From: Flavobacterium sp. NRK1
GTDB lineage: Bacteria; Bacteroidota; Bacteroidia; Flavobacteriales; Flavobacteriaceae
Length of the DNA: 64,000 bases
Assembly: GCF_024054175.1 (NCBI RefSeq)
Contig: NZ_JAMXLA010000001.1
Location: 3,098,652 to 3,162,651 of the forward strand
Direction of reading: 5' to 3'
Position numbers and translations under genes: made by a program. Each line of letters starts with the position of its first letter. The stretch's first letter is position 1. Below, piece by piece: positions 42,912 through 50,458 of this stretch. Below the pieces are notes generated by a model. The model saw nothing but the letters and a program-made list of their open reading frames with translations, had not been told where the DNA came from and did no database searches.

Positions 42912-43316
42912 TTATTCGTATAAATAAACGTCTTCATTCGATAAATATTCCTCAATAGCTTCAGGACTTACATTTATTGATTTTTGTAATTCATTCAAAT
43001 CCTGTTTATCCAGATTTTTCTGCAGCTCATAAGAACTGATATCTGATTGATATACAAGATAATCTTCAATCGCTTTAGCATCAGGCATTACCGGTGCTGA
43101 AGCTTCTTTTTCAATAAATAAAAGTGAAAAAGACAACACAAAAGCCGCCGCTGCAGAAGTAACCCATACAGGTCTTCTTTTATATAAAGGAACTACCTTA
43201 ACTTCTTTTAAAGAAAGGTTTAGCATTACCCTGTCGGCTAGGCTTTCAAAATATGCATCAGGGGCAATAAACCCTGATTTTATATTTGGCCTGCTATCTA
43301 GTTTAAAATCTTTCAT
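42912..43316 (-). CDS. Membrane protein next to ECF sigma, possible anti-sigma factor
   Basis: The 134-residue protein has an N-terminal cytoplasmic part (1-48), one membrane helix (about 51-68, WVTSAAAAFVLSFSLLFI) and a periplasmic acidic tail with SPEAIEEYLSNEDVYLYE. This topology and the position directly after the sigma gene fit an anti-sigma factor. The classic zinc-binding HxxxCxxC of ZAS anti-sigmas is absent, so the assignment is inferred from context. Confidence 0.6.
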   Translation of the reverse strand: MKDFKLDSRPNIKSGFIAPDAYFESLADRVMLNLSLKEVKVVPLYKRRPVWVTSAAAAFVLSFSLLFIEKEASAPVMPDAKAIEDYLVYQSDISSYELQKNLDKQDLNELQKSINVSPEAIEEYLSNEDVYLYE

Positions 43317-43346
43317 ATCATTTAGACTTAATTAATTGTAAAAGGT

Positions 43347-43889
43347 TTAATGGCTATTTATAAAATCTTCAATTTTTTTTACTGCATGGTGATAAGAGGC
43401 TTTTAAGGCTCCTACTGAAGTACCTAAAATTTCAGAAATATCTTCATACTTAAGATCTTCAAAATATTTCATTTTGAATACCAGTTGCTGTTTTTCAGGT
43501 AGGGAAGCTATGGCCTGCTGCAATTTTAGCTGCATGGCATCTCCTTCAAAATATTCATCGGCCTGAAGGCTATTCAGCGCTTTTTGTTGTACTTCTTCGT
43601 TAGAAATATTATTTTTTTTAGATTTAGTTGTAAGAAAGGTTATGGCTTCATTAGTCGCTATACGGTAGATCCATGAAAAAAGTTTGCTCTCACCTTTAAA
43701 ATTCTTAAGGTTCTGAAATACTTTAATAAATGTATTTTGTAATACATCATCAGTATCATCATGATCTATTACTATATTCCGTATATGATTATATAACGGC
43801 CTGCTATATTGAGATACGAGCTGCCTGAACGCTATGTCCTGCGTTTTTGGGTTTAGCAATGATGCTATAAAGGCCTTCTCGTCCTGCAA
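43347..43889 (-). CDS. ECF-type RNA polymerase sigma factor
   Basis: Region 2 is seen at LYNHIRNIVIDHDDTDDVLQNTFIKVFQNL and FSWIYRIATNEAITFL; region 4 at LPEKQQLVFKMKYFEDLKYEDISEILGTSVGALKASYHHAVKKIEDFI. The 180-residue length fits. The frame has a stop shortly upstream and no ATG before the conserved part, so TTG at 43889 is the start. It heads an operon with a membrane protein and a periplasmic helical protein, so the envelope is the probable signal source. The decamer TTAAACCTTT occurs twice upstream and once after the gene. Confidence 0.93.
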   Translation of the reverse strand: MQDEKAFIASLLNPKTQDIAFRQLVSQYSRPLYNHIRNIVIDHDDTDDVLQNTFIKVFQNLKNFKGESKLFSWIYRIATNEAITFLTTKSKKNNISNEEVQQKALNSLQADEYFEGDAMQLKLQQAIASLPEKQQLVFKMKYFEDLKYEDISEILGTSVGALKASYHHAVKKIEDFINSH

Positions 43890-43929
43890 TTTTAAGTTGT
43901 GTTTTTATATTTGGACTAAAATTAACGCA

Positions 43930-43977
43930 AAAGGTTTAATTTGCTGTCTATTTATAATTTTATGCTGAAAGGTTTAA
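43930..43977 (-). promoter_or_regulatory. Repeated TTAAACCTTT upstream of the ECF sigma gene
   Basis: On the minus strand TTAAACCTTT occurs at 43977-43968 and at 43939-43930, centred 38 bases apart. A third copy lies at 43350-43341 between the sigma and membrane-protein genes. The AAACC core resembles the -35 element of many ECF promoters, so these may be autoregulated promoters. Inference only. Confidence 0.35.
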
Positions 43978-44010
43978 CATAGCCTTAAAAGCCATACTGT
44001 TTTTAAAAAT

Positions 44011-44018
44011 TAATTTTG
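44011..44018 (+). promoter_or_regulatory. Flavobacterial -7 element before the copper-storage gene
   Basis: TAATTTTG matches TAnnTTTG, 30 bases before the ATG at 44049. Confidence 0.5.
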
Positions 44019-44048
44019 TTAGAGTATCAAATTTAAAAACAGGATGTT

Positions 44049-44363
44049 ATGAAAAACAATAATTTAATTAACGCTTGTCTGGCTTGTATTGCGGCTTGCG
44101 AATATTGTGCCTCACAGTGTATAAATATGGCAGATAAAGATCATTTAAGATGTATTTCTCTATGCAGGGATTGTGTAGAGATTTGCTATTTGTGTCTAAA
44201 ATCAAATATCAGAGATTCTGAGTATGCTAAGCATATTGCAAATTTATGTGCTGATATCTGTTCTGCATGTGCTGAAGAGTGTGGTAAATTTAGCGGACAC
44301 GAACATTGCCGTAAATGTGCTGAGGCGTGTAGTAAATGTGCTGAACAATGCCTTGCTGCTTAA
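44049..44363 (+). CDS. Cytosolic four-helix-bundle copper storage protein (Csp-like, DUF326)
   Basis: The 104-residue protein contains 19 cysteines, most spaced 3 or 4 apart along helices (Cys10, 13, 17, 20, 24; 35, 39, 42, 46, 49; 67, 71, 74, 78; 87, 90, 94, 97, 101). This is the pattern of Csp proteins, whose four-helix bundles bind many Cu(I) ions in their core as tetramers. No Tat or Sec signal is present, so it should be cytosolic like Csp3. Histidines at 84, 86 and 62 may cap the bundle. No copper pump or regulator is adjacent. Confidence 0.9.
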   Translation: MKNNNLINACLACIAACEYCASQCINMADKDHLRCISLCRDCVEICYLCLKSNIRDSEYAKHIANLCADICSACAEECGKFSGHEHCRKCAEACSKCAEQCLAA

Positions 44364-44411
44364 TTACCGGATATAAATAACAAAAAGGATAGGCGTAATG
44401 AGGTAATATCC

Positions 44412-44419
44412 TATTTTTG
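44412..44419 (+). promoter_or_regulatory. Flavobacterial -7 element before the HAD pair
   Basis: TATTTTTG matches TAnnTTTG, 17 bases before the ATG at 44437. Confidence 0.5.
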
Positions 44420-44436
44420 CAACTTTATATTAAAAT

Positions 44437-45093
44437 ATGATAAATACAGTAATATTTGATATGGATGGGGTTATTGTAGATACAGAGCCTGTACACCATT
44501 ATGCCTACCATCAGCATTTTAAACACCTGAATATAGATGTTACAGGAGAAATGTATGCTTCTTTTACGGGTAACTCTACTAAAAATGTATATCAGCGGCT
44601 TAAAGAGACGTTTGACATACTTGATGAAGTTGAAAATCTTGTTCAGAAAAAAAGATCTCTTTTTAACGATGCTTTTGACGAAAAAGAGGATCTTGATTTA
44701 TTGCCGGGAGTGCGTGAACTTATAGTAGATCTGCATAGTAACGGCATGCAATTAATATTAGCTTCTTCTGCTTCTAAAGTTACTATTGAAAGGGTTTTTA
44801 AACGTTTCAGTTTACACCAGTACTTTACACATATAGTCAGCGGAGAAGATTTTCCTAAATCTAAACCACATCCTGCGATATTTGAACATGCTGCATCTTT
44901 GTCTTTAGCTCCTAAAGAAGAATGTGTGATAATAGAAGATAGTACAAATGGTATTAAGGCTGCTAATGCGGCAGGAATTTACTGTATAGGATACATTAGT
45001 GAAAACTCCCGCCTTCAGGAACTGGCAGGTGCGGATATAGTGGTAAATCATTTTAATGATCTTAGTTTTAAAAGAATCAAAAATTTAAAATAA
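44437..45093 (+). CDS. HAD-superfamily phosphatase/phosphoglucomutase, copy 1
   Basis: A 218-residue haloacid dehalogenase-type enzyme. Motif I is FDMDGVIVDTEP (nucleophile Asp8), motif II LASSAS, motif III KSKPHP and motif IV IIEDSTNGIKAA. A helical cap lies between 15 and 85. The subgroup includes beta-phosphoglucomutase and sugar-phosphate phosphatases. The DMDGVIVDTEP and STNGIKAA motifs fit both. The next gene is a close paralogue of the same length, 13 bases on. Confidence 0.88.
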   Translation: MINTVIFDMDGVIVDTEPVHHYAYHQHFKHLNIDVTGEMYASFTGNSTKNVYQRLKETFDILDEVENLVQKKRSLFNDAFDEKEDLDLLPGVRELIVDLHSNGMQLILASSASKVTIERVFKRFSLHQYFTHIVSGEDFPKSKPHPAIFEHAASLSLAPKEECVIIEDSTNGIKAANAAGIYCIGYISENSRLQELAGADIVVNHFNDLSFKRIKNLK

Positions 45094-45106
45094 TTATTTA
45101 GGAATT

Positions 45107-45763
45107 ATGATAAAAGCGGTAATATTTGATATGGATGGTGTAGTGGTTAATACAGAACCTATTGGTTATCGTGCTAACCAGGAATTATATAAATCACTTA
45201 ATATTACTGTGCCTGATGAAGTGTATGGGACTTTTATTGGCAATTCAGATAAAATGATCGTCCAAAAATTAAAAGATCTGTATCCATTATCATTAACGCA
45301 TCAGGAACTGCTGGATGAAAAGTATAAATATTATTTTAATGCTTTTGATTCTGCTGAAGATCTTGAAATGCTGCCGGGTGTTAAAGATCTTATAATTGAT
45401 CTTTATAAAAATGGTATGAAATTATTACTGGCATCATCTGCTTCAAACAGGAAAATTGAAAAAGTGTTTGCACGTTTTAATTTGCATCAATACTTTGATT
45501 GTACTATTAGCGGCGAAGATTTTGAAGAATCAAAACCAAACCCGGCAATTTTTAATGAAGCAGTTGCAAAATCAGGATTTACTAAAGAAGAATGCATTAT
45601 TATTGAAGACAGTACCAATGGTATAAAAGCTGCTAAAGCTGCGGGAGTATACTGTATCGGGTATAATAGCGGGCATACCATGGGGCAGGATACATCATTG
45701 GCAGATAAAATAATAACCGATTTTAGTCAGGTTAATTTTGATATTATAAGTAACATTAAGTAG
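45107..45763 (+). CDS. HAD-superfamily phosphatase/phosphoglucomutase, copy 2
   Basis: Same length (218) and the same motifs as the preceding gene: FDMDGVVVNTEP, LASSAS, ESKPNP and IIEDSTNGIKAA. One change stands out in motif I, where DT of copy 1 is NT, still compatible with HAD chemistry. The cap region differs most, which usually sets substrate choice. Clearly a tandem duplication with divergence of the cap. It converges with the photolyase gene, ending 1 base before it. Confidence 0.88.
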   Translation: MIKAVIFDMDGVVVNTEPIGYRANQELYKSLNITVPDEVYGTFIGNSDKMIVQKLKDLYPLSLTHQELLDEKYKYYFNAFDSAEDLEMLPGVKDLIIDLYKNGMKLLLASSASNRKIEKVFARFNLHQYFDCTISGEDFEESKPNPAIFNEAVAKSGFTKEECIIIEDSTNGIKAAKAAGVYCIGYNSGHTMGQDTSLADKIITDFSQVNFDIISNIK

Positions 45764-45764
45764 A

Positions 45765-47048
45765 TTATTGTACGGCTTCTTTATAAACTTTTAAAGCTCT
45801 TTCCCTTGCTTCTTTATGATCTACAATGGGTTTATAATTAATATCCTGAAATTCAGGTACCCATTTTTTAATATATTTTAATTCTTTATCGAATTTTTTT
45901 ATCTGTTCGGTCGGATTAAATATCCTGAAGTAGGGAGCCGCATCAACACCACTACCGGCAGCCCATTGCCAGTTACCAATATTGCTGGACTGTTCATAAT
46001 CAAAAAGTTTTTTTGCAAAATAAGCTTCTCCCAGTCGCCAGTCAATTAAAAGGTGTTTGCACAGAAAACTTGCAACTATCATGCGCACACGATTATGCAT
46101 ATTTCCTGTAGCATTTAATTCCCTCATTCCTGCATCTACTATAGGGTATCCTGTTTTTCCCTCACACCATGCCTTAAATTCCTTTTCATTATTCCTCCAT
46201 TTTATAGAATCATATTTTGGACGGAAACTTTTTGTTATGGTATGCGGGAAATGCCATAATATCTGCATGAAAAATTCACGCCAGATAAGTTCATTTAAAA
46301 ATGTATCTTTACTATTATCTGCTGCTGTTTTTATTACTTTTCGGACACTTACAGCTCCAAATCTTAAATAAGGGCTTATATGAGAAGTACCTTTTAAAAA
46401 GGGAAAATCTCTTTTTTCTTTATAATCTGTAATTAGGGATTTTGAAATATCAAATGAATCGGGTTCTACATCCGATTTTGTAAAACCAATATCACTTAAA
46501 CTTAAAAAAGGGTAGGAGTGAGCGGTAATATTATTAAGTTGATCTTGACTTTTAAATTCTTTAATTTCCTTTGTTTTAAACGCTTCTTTCCATTTTTTCA
46601 TATATGGAGTATATACTACATAAGGAGATCCGTCATCCTTAACAATTTCATCTTTTTCGAACATTACCTGATCCTTAAACGTCCTGAAAGTAATATTGTT
46701 AGAGCTAAGCAGTTCATTTATTTGTTTATCTCTTTTTAGGGCATAAGGTTCGTAATCATGGTTTGTATATACATTACTTATACTGTTATTTTTTATAAGC
46801 TCTTTAAACACTTTTATAGGATCATCATGAAAAACCGCTAAAGAGCGATTTTCTTTTTTAAGATTATTCTGAATATCCTTTAAAAGCATCTGTATAAAAG
46901 TCACCCTTGCATCATCTTTTGGTAGCTCATCTAAAATATTCTTATCGAAAATAAAAATAGGGAGTACAGAATCACCTGCTTTTAATGCTTCAAAAAGCCC
47001 AACATTATCATTCAATCTTAAATCGCGCCTAAACCAGAATATCGTCAT
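45765..47048 (-). CDS. phrB: Deoxyribodipyrimidine photolyase, class I type
   Basis: Light-driven repair of cyclobutane pyrimidine dimers, or a related cryptochrome. The N-terminal antenna domain begins TIFWFRRDLRLNDNVGLFEAL. The C-terminal FAD domain includes WREFFMQILWHFPHT, NATGNMHNRVRMIVASFLCKHLLIDWRLGEAYF and WQWAAGSGVDAAPYFRIFNP, the class I CPD photolyase pattern. The 427-residue length is usual for Bacteroidota. An SRPBCC gene lies directly upstream in the same orientation, 12 bases away. Confidence 0.93.
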   Translation of the reverse strand: MTIFWFRRDLRLNDNVGLFEALKAGDSVLPIFIFDKNILDELPKDDARVTFIQMLLKDIQNNLKKENRSLAVFHDDPIKVFKELIKNNSISNVYTNHDYEPYALKRDKQINELLSSNNITFRTFKDQVMFEKDEIVKDDGSPYVVYTPYMKKWKEAFKTKEIKEFKSQDQLNNITAHSYPFLSLSDIGFTKSDVEPDSFDISKSLITDYKEKRDFPFLKGTSHISPYLRFGAVSVRKVIKTAADNSKDTFLNELIWREFFMQILWHFPHTITKSFRPKYDSIKWRNNEKEFKAWCEGKTGYPIVDAGMRELNATGNMHNRVRMIVASFLCKHLLIDWRLGEAYFAKKLFDYEQSSNIGNWQWAAGSGVDAAPYFRIFNPTEQIKKFDKELKYIKKWVPEFQDINYKPIVDHKEARERALKVYKEAVQ

Positions 47049-47060
47049 AGTTGATTTTAA

Positions 47061-47522
47061 TTATCTCATTTCTCCGAAAAGTTCGCTAAGCTTCTTTTCA
47101 CGATAGTCAAATATCTCCTTAAGTTTTGATTTTACCAAAAAAGGATGAACAATACGTCCCAAAACTCCTAAAGGCAGTTTGTAATGAACTATATCTTCCA
47201 TTTCTACACCTCCCGGAATTTCTTTAAAAAAATGTTTATGATGCCAAAAGCTGTAAGGTCCAAATCTTTGTTCATCTACAAAGTATGTATTTTCCTTAAC
47301 ATGAGTTATTTCAGTTACCCATTCAATTTTAATACCAAGTAATGGTGTAATAGTATAATGTATTATTTGTCCACTAAACATTTCCCGGTCTTCACCGGAT
47401 AATGTTACAAAACCCATTGATGCGGGTGTGATAGTGGCAAGATTTTTGGGATCTGACATAAAATACCATAATTGTTCTAAGGATACAGGCAATTTTTGTA
47501 ACCGATGTAAAGTATATAACAT
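47061..47522 (-). CDS. SRPBCC (START/Bet v1-like) family protein
   Basis: The 153-residue protein starts MLYTLHRLQKLPVSLEQLWYFMSDPKNLATITP, as in SRPBCC proteins often found next to photolyases in Bacteroidota and Proteobacteria. The central VDEQRFGPYSFWHHKHFF and the C-terminal VHPFLVKSKLKEIFDYREKKL are typical. The fold has a hydrophobic ligand cavity; the ligand is unknown. A longer ORF to 47564 adds a non-conserved leader and is not preferred. It is probably co-transcribed with the photolyase. Confidence 0.85.
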   Translation of the reverse strand: MLYTLHRLQKLPVSLEQLWYFMSDPKNLATITPASMGFVTLSGEDREMFSGQIIHYTITPLLGIKIEWVTEITHVKENTYFVDEQRFGPYSFWHHKHFFKEIPGGVEMEDIVHYKLPLGVLGRIVHPFLVKSKLKEIFDYREKKLSELFGEMR

Positions 47523-47627
47523 ATTTAAATAGAAAGTGATGCATAAAGTTAATGCACATTTCATCTATTACACCTCATAGCAAGAGTATTTTTAATATTT
47601 TTTAACAACCGTACAAAGTATAATCAT

Positions 47628-47635
47628 TAATTTCG
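47628..47635 (+). promoter_or_regulatory. Variant -7 element before the DUF2911 gene
   Basis: TAATTTCG differs from TAnnTTTG at one position and lies 35 bases before the ATG at 47670. Confidence 0.35.
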
Positions 47636-47669
47636 CAAAACAAATTAATAAAAAAATCACATCAAGTTT

Positions 47670-48521
47670 ATGAAAAAAATATTCGCTACCGCAGCATTAG
47701 TGCTAACATTTATTTTAAATGGTTCAGCGCAAGTTGTTACACCACAAGCCAGCCCTAAGGCAGTTGTTGAACAAACTGTAGGCCTTACAGATGTTAAAAT
47801 TGAATATTCACGTCCAAGTGCAAGAGGAAGAGCTGTTTATGGAGAATTAGTTCCTTTCGGGAGAATGTGGAGAACCGGCGCTAATGCAAATACTGTAATA
47901 TCATTTAGTAATGATGTTGTTATTGCAGGAAAAACATTACCTGCAGGTCATTATGCATTATATACACAGCCAAAAGCCGATAGCTGGGATATTGTATTTT
48001 ATGATGATACAAATAACTGGGGACTTCCTGAAAAATATGATGATAAAAAAGAAGCATTAAGAACCTCTGTTAAACCTGAATTCTTATCACGTAATGTAGA
48101 AACTCTTACTATCGGTATTAATAATCTGGACAGTGACTACGGTTATTTAGAAATCGCCTGGGAAAAAACCATGGTTGCTTTAAAAATTGAAGTACCTACT
48201 AAATCAACCGCTATGAAAAGTATTGAAACTGCAATGGCAGGGCCTTCAGCAAATGATCTTTTTGCTGCCGCTCAATATTATTATCAATCTAATGGTGACC
48301 AGGCAAAAGCATTAACATGGATAAACCAGTCTATTGCAAAATTTGGTCAGGAACCACCATTTTATATATTAAGACAAAAATCGCTTATACAGGCAAAAAT
48401 GGGTGATAAAAAAGGAGCAATTGAAACAGCTAAACTTTCATTAGCGGCTGCTGAAAAAGCTAATAACAACGACTATGTTAAAATGAACAAAGACTCTATA
48501 CAGGAATGGAGTAAAAAATAA
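47670..48521 (+). CDS. DUF2911 domain protein with TPR-like C-terminus
   Basis: A 283-residue exported protein with a signal peptide (MKKIFATAALVLTFILNGSAQ). DUF2911 occupies about residues 25-175, with VKIEYSRPSARGRAVYGELVPFGRMWRTGANA and LPAGHYALYTQP. Residues 190-283 look like tetratricopeptide helices (AAQYYYQSNGDQAKALTWINQSIAKF). Such proteins are frequent in Bacteroidota; function unknown. A strong terminator follows. Confidence 0.9.
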   Translation: MKKIFATAALVLTFILNGSAQVVTPQASPKAVVEQTVGLTDVKIEYSRPSARGRAVYGELVPFGRMWRTGANANTVISFSNDVVIAGKTLPAGHYALYTQPKADSWDIVFYDDTNNWGLPEKYDDKKEALRTSVKPEFLSRNVETLTIGINNLDSDYGYLEIAWEKTMVALKIEVPTKSTAMKSIETAMAGPSANDLFAAAQYYYQSNGDQAKALTWINQSIAKFGQEPPFYILRQKSLIQAKMGDKKGAIETAKLSLAAAEKANNNDYVKMNKDSIQEWSKK

Positions 48522-48535
48522 ACAGAACTTCTGAT

Positions 48536-48575
48536 AAAAAAAGCGGACTGCCTTAATAGGCAGTCCGCTTTTTTT
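48536..48575. terminator. Strong bidirectional terminator
   Basis: Perfect 18-bp arms (core aagcggactgcct/aggcagtccgctt with A and T flanks) around a TAAT loop, between the convergent DUF2911 and symporter genes. Confidence 0.9.
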
Positions 48576-48592
48576 AAGTAATAATGTAGATG

Positions 48593-50293
48593 CTAACTCT
48601 GCACTGTTTTTGCTTTTGAATTGCCTATTATCATCTGTAAAAGTAAAGCAATTACTATTGTCATAGATGCACCTACAACATTAAGCCATAAATAACTCAT
48701 TATTTCTAATTTATAAATCAAAATAACTACACTTTGGGTAACTAATGCACTCCAGAAAATTGCTTCTGCCTTTATGTATTTAATATAAAACGCTACAAGA
48801 AAAATCCCCAGCACTGTGCCATAAAATATAGATCCAATTATATTTACCATTTGGATAAGATTATCGAATAAAGAACCTATACAGGCAAATAATATTGCAA
48901 TTACACCCCAGATCAGGGTAAATATTTTAGTTGCATCTACAAAATGTTTTTCTGTTTTTTCTATTTTGGTATGACGCATATATATATCTATTGTAGTTGT
49001 AGATGCCAATGCATTAAGTCCCGAAGCCGATGAAGACATTGCTGCTGAAATTATTACGGCTAATAATAACCCTATAAGACCCTTTGGTAAAAAATTAAGT
49101 ATAAAGTAAAGAAAAACATAATCTTTATCATTAGTTTCCGCAGTTTTATCTGCTTTATTTATTAGTTCTTTAGCCTGATCACGTAAATCTTTTTCTCTCG
49201 TATTTAACGCAATCATTTTATTATGAAGTTCTTTGTTATCATAATCCTGGCTAAGCTGATCTACATAAAGCAAACTGATTTCTTTTTTTTCATTAGCTAC
49301 AACATTTAGCTGGTCTTCAAGATCGTGGTATGATTCTTTATACTGGGATTTTTCAATTAGTCTGGTATTATTAGGGTTAAAATGCAAAGGGGCAGAATGA
49401 AACTGAAAAAACACAAATACCATAACGCCTATCAGTAATATAAAAAACTGCATAGGCACTTTTAATATTCCATTCATTATAAGCCCCATTTGGCTTTCTC
49501 TTACCGATTTTCCAGAAAGATAACGCTGTACCTGTGACTGGTCTGTGCCAAAATAGGCGAGGGCAAGAAAGAATCCTCCTGCAATCCCACTCCAAATAGT
49601 ATATCTCTTTTCCGGATTTACAGAAAAATCGAGAATATTAAGTTTTTCATTTGCTCCGGCAATATGCAAAGCATTATTAAAATCAAGTTCTTGAGGTAGA
49701 TAATTCAGGATTATAAAGAAAGTAATTACCATACCCGTAACTATTACAAACATTTGCTGTTTATGTGTAACATTTACAGCTTTTGTCCCGCCGGAAACAG
49801 TATATACAATTATCATAATACCTATTACAACATTCATCAGATTAAGATTCCAACCCAAAAGTGATGATAAAATAATTGCCGGCGCATAAATAGTAAAACC
49901 TGTGCCAAGTCCTCTTTGTACTAAAAAAATAAGGGCTGCAAGAGATCTTGTTTTTACATCAAAACGCTGTTCAAGGTATTCATAAGCAGTATAAACTTTA
50001 AGCTTATGATAAATAGGAATGAAAGTTATACAAATAACAACCATTGCTATAGGCAGGCCAAAATAAAACTGAACAAAGCCCATACCATCATGATAGGCCT
50101 GTCCGGGAGTGGAAAGAAATGTAATTGCACTGGCCTGCGTAGCCATTACAGATAAGCCTACAGTCCACCACGGCGTCTCATTGCTGCCTAATATATATTC
50201 ATTTACGTTTTTACTGCCTTTTGTTTTTATTGCACCATAAGTCACAATAAAAAGAAGGGTGCATGAAAGAATAATCCAGTCTAATAACTGCAT
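48593..50293 (-). CDS. Sodium:solute symporter (SSS family) with charged insertion
   Basis: A 566-residue SSS transporter that would import a solute with Na+. Family signs include ILGSNETPWWTVGLSVMATQASAITFLSTPG, YEYLEQRFDVKTRSLAALIFL, the GTDQSQVQRYLSGKS loop and LAVIISAAMSSSASGLNALASTTTIDIY. It has about 13 helices. Between the helix ending near 298 and the one starting near 392 lies a non-membrane stretch of about 90 residues (KSQYKESYHDLEDQLN to KADKTAETNDKDY), charged and coil-like. The solute is unknown. It is the last gene of the long minus operon and starts 1 base after a 33-residue membrane peptide gene. Confidence 0.9.
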   Translation of the reverse strand: MQLLDWIILSCTLLFIVTYGAIKTKGSKNVNEYILGSNETPWWTVGLSVMATQASAITFLSTPGQAYHDGMGFVQFYFGLPIAMVVICITFIPIYHKLKVYTAYEYLEQRFDVKTRSLAALIFLVQRGLGTGFTIYAPAIILSSLLGWNLNLMNVVIGIMIIVYTVSGGTKAVNVTHKQQMFVIVTGMVITFFIILNYLPQELDFNNALHIAGANEKLNILDFSVNPEKRYTIWSGIAGGFFLALAYFGTDQSQVQRYLSGKSVRESQMGLIMNGILKVPMQFFILLIGVMVFVFFQFHSAPLHFNPNNTRLIEKSQYKESYHDLEDQLNVVANEKKEISLLYVDQLSQDYDNKELHNKMIALNTREKDLRDQAKELINKADKTAETNDKDYVFLYFILNFLPKGLIGLLLAVIISAAMSSSASGLNALASTTTIDIYMRHTKIEKTEKHFVDATKIFTLIWGVIAILFACIGSLFDNLIQMVNIIGSIFYGTVLGIFLVAFYIKYIKAEAIFWSALVTQSVVILIYKLEIMSYLWLNVVGASMTIVIALLLQMIIGNSKAKTVQS

Positions 50294-50294
50294 A

Positions 50295-50396
50295 CTAATA
50301 AATTTGCATTATAAAATAGAACAGCACAATATACATGATGTTTAGAAGCAATACAATCGAATAGCTTTTTTTCCATCCTGAAGGATTATCTTTCAT
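50295..50396 (-). CDS. 33-residue single-helix membrane peptide coupled to the symporter
   Basis: ATG at 50396 to TAG at 50295 encodes a 33-residue peptide: a short polar head (MKDNPSGWKKSY) followed by one hydrophobic helix (SIVLLLNIMYIVLFYFIMQIY) reaching the end. It lies 62 bases after the PIG-L gene and 1 base before the symporter ATG, all on one strand, so it is probably translationally coupled. I recall no named family. The position suggests an accessory subunit of the transporter, which is inference. Confidence 0.6.
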   Translation of the reverse strand: MKDNPSGWKKSYSIVLLLNIMYIVLFYFIMQIY

Positions 50397-50458
50397 GTGT
50401 GTTTATTTTGGTTATTTATAAGACTCTGTTATTGTTATTTTGTTACAAGCATTATCTG

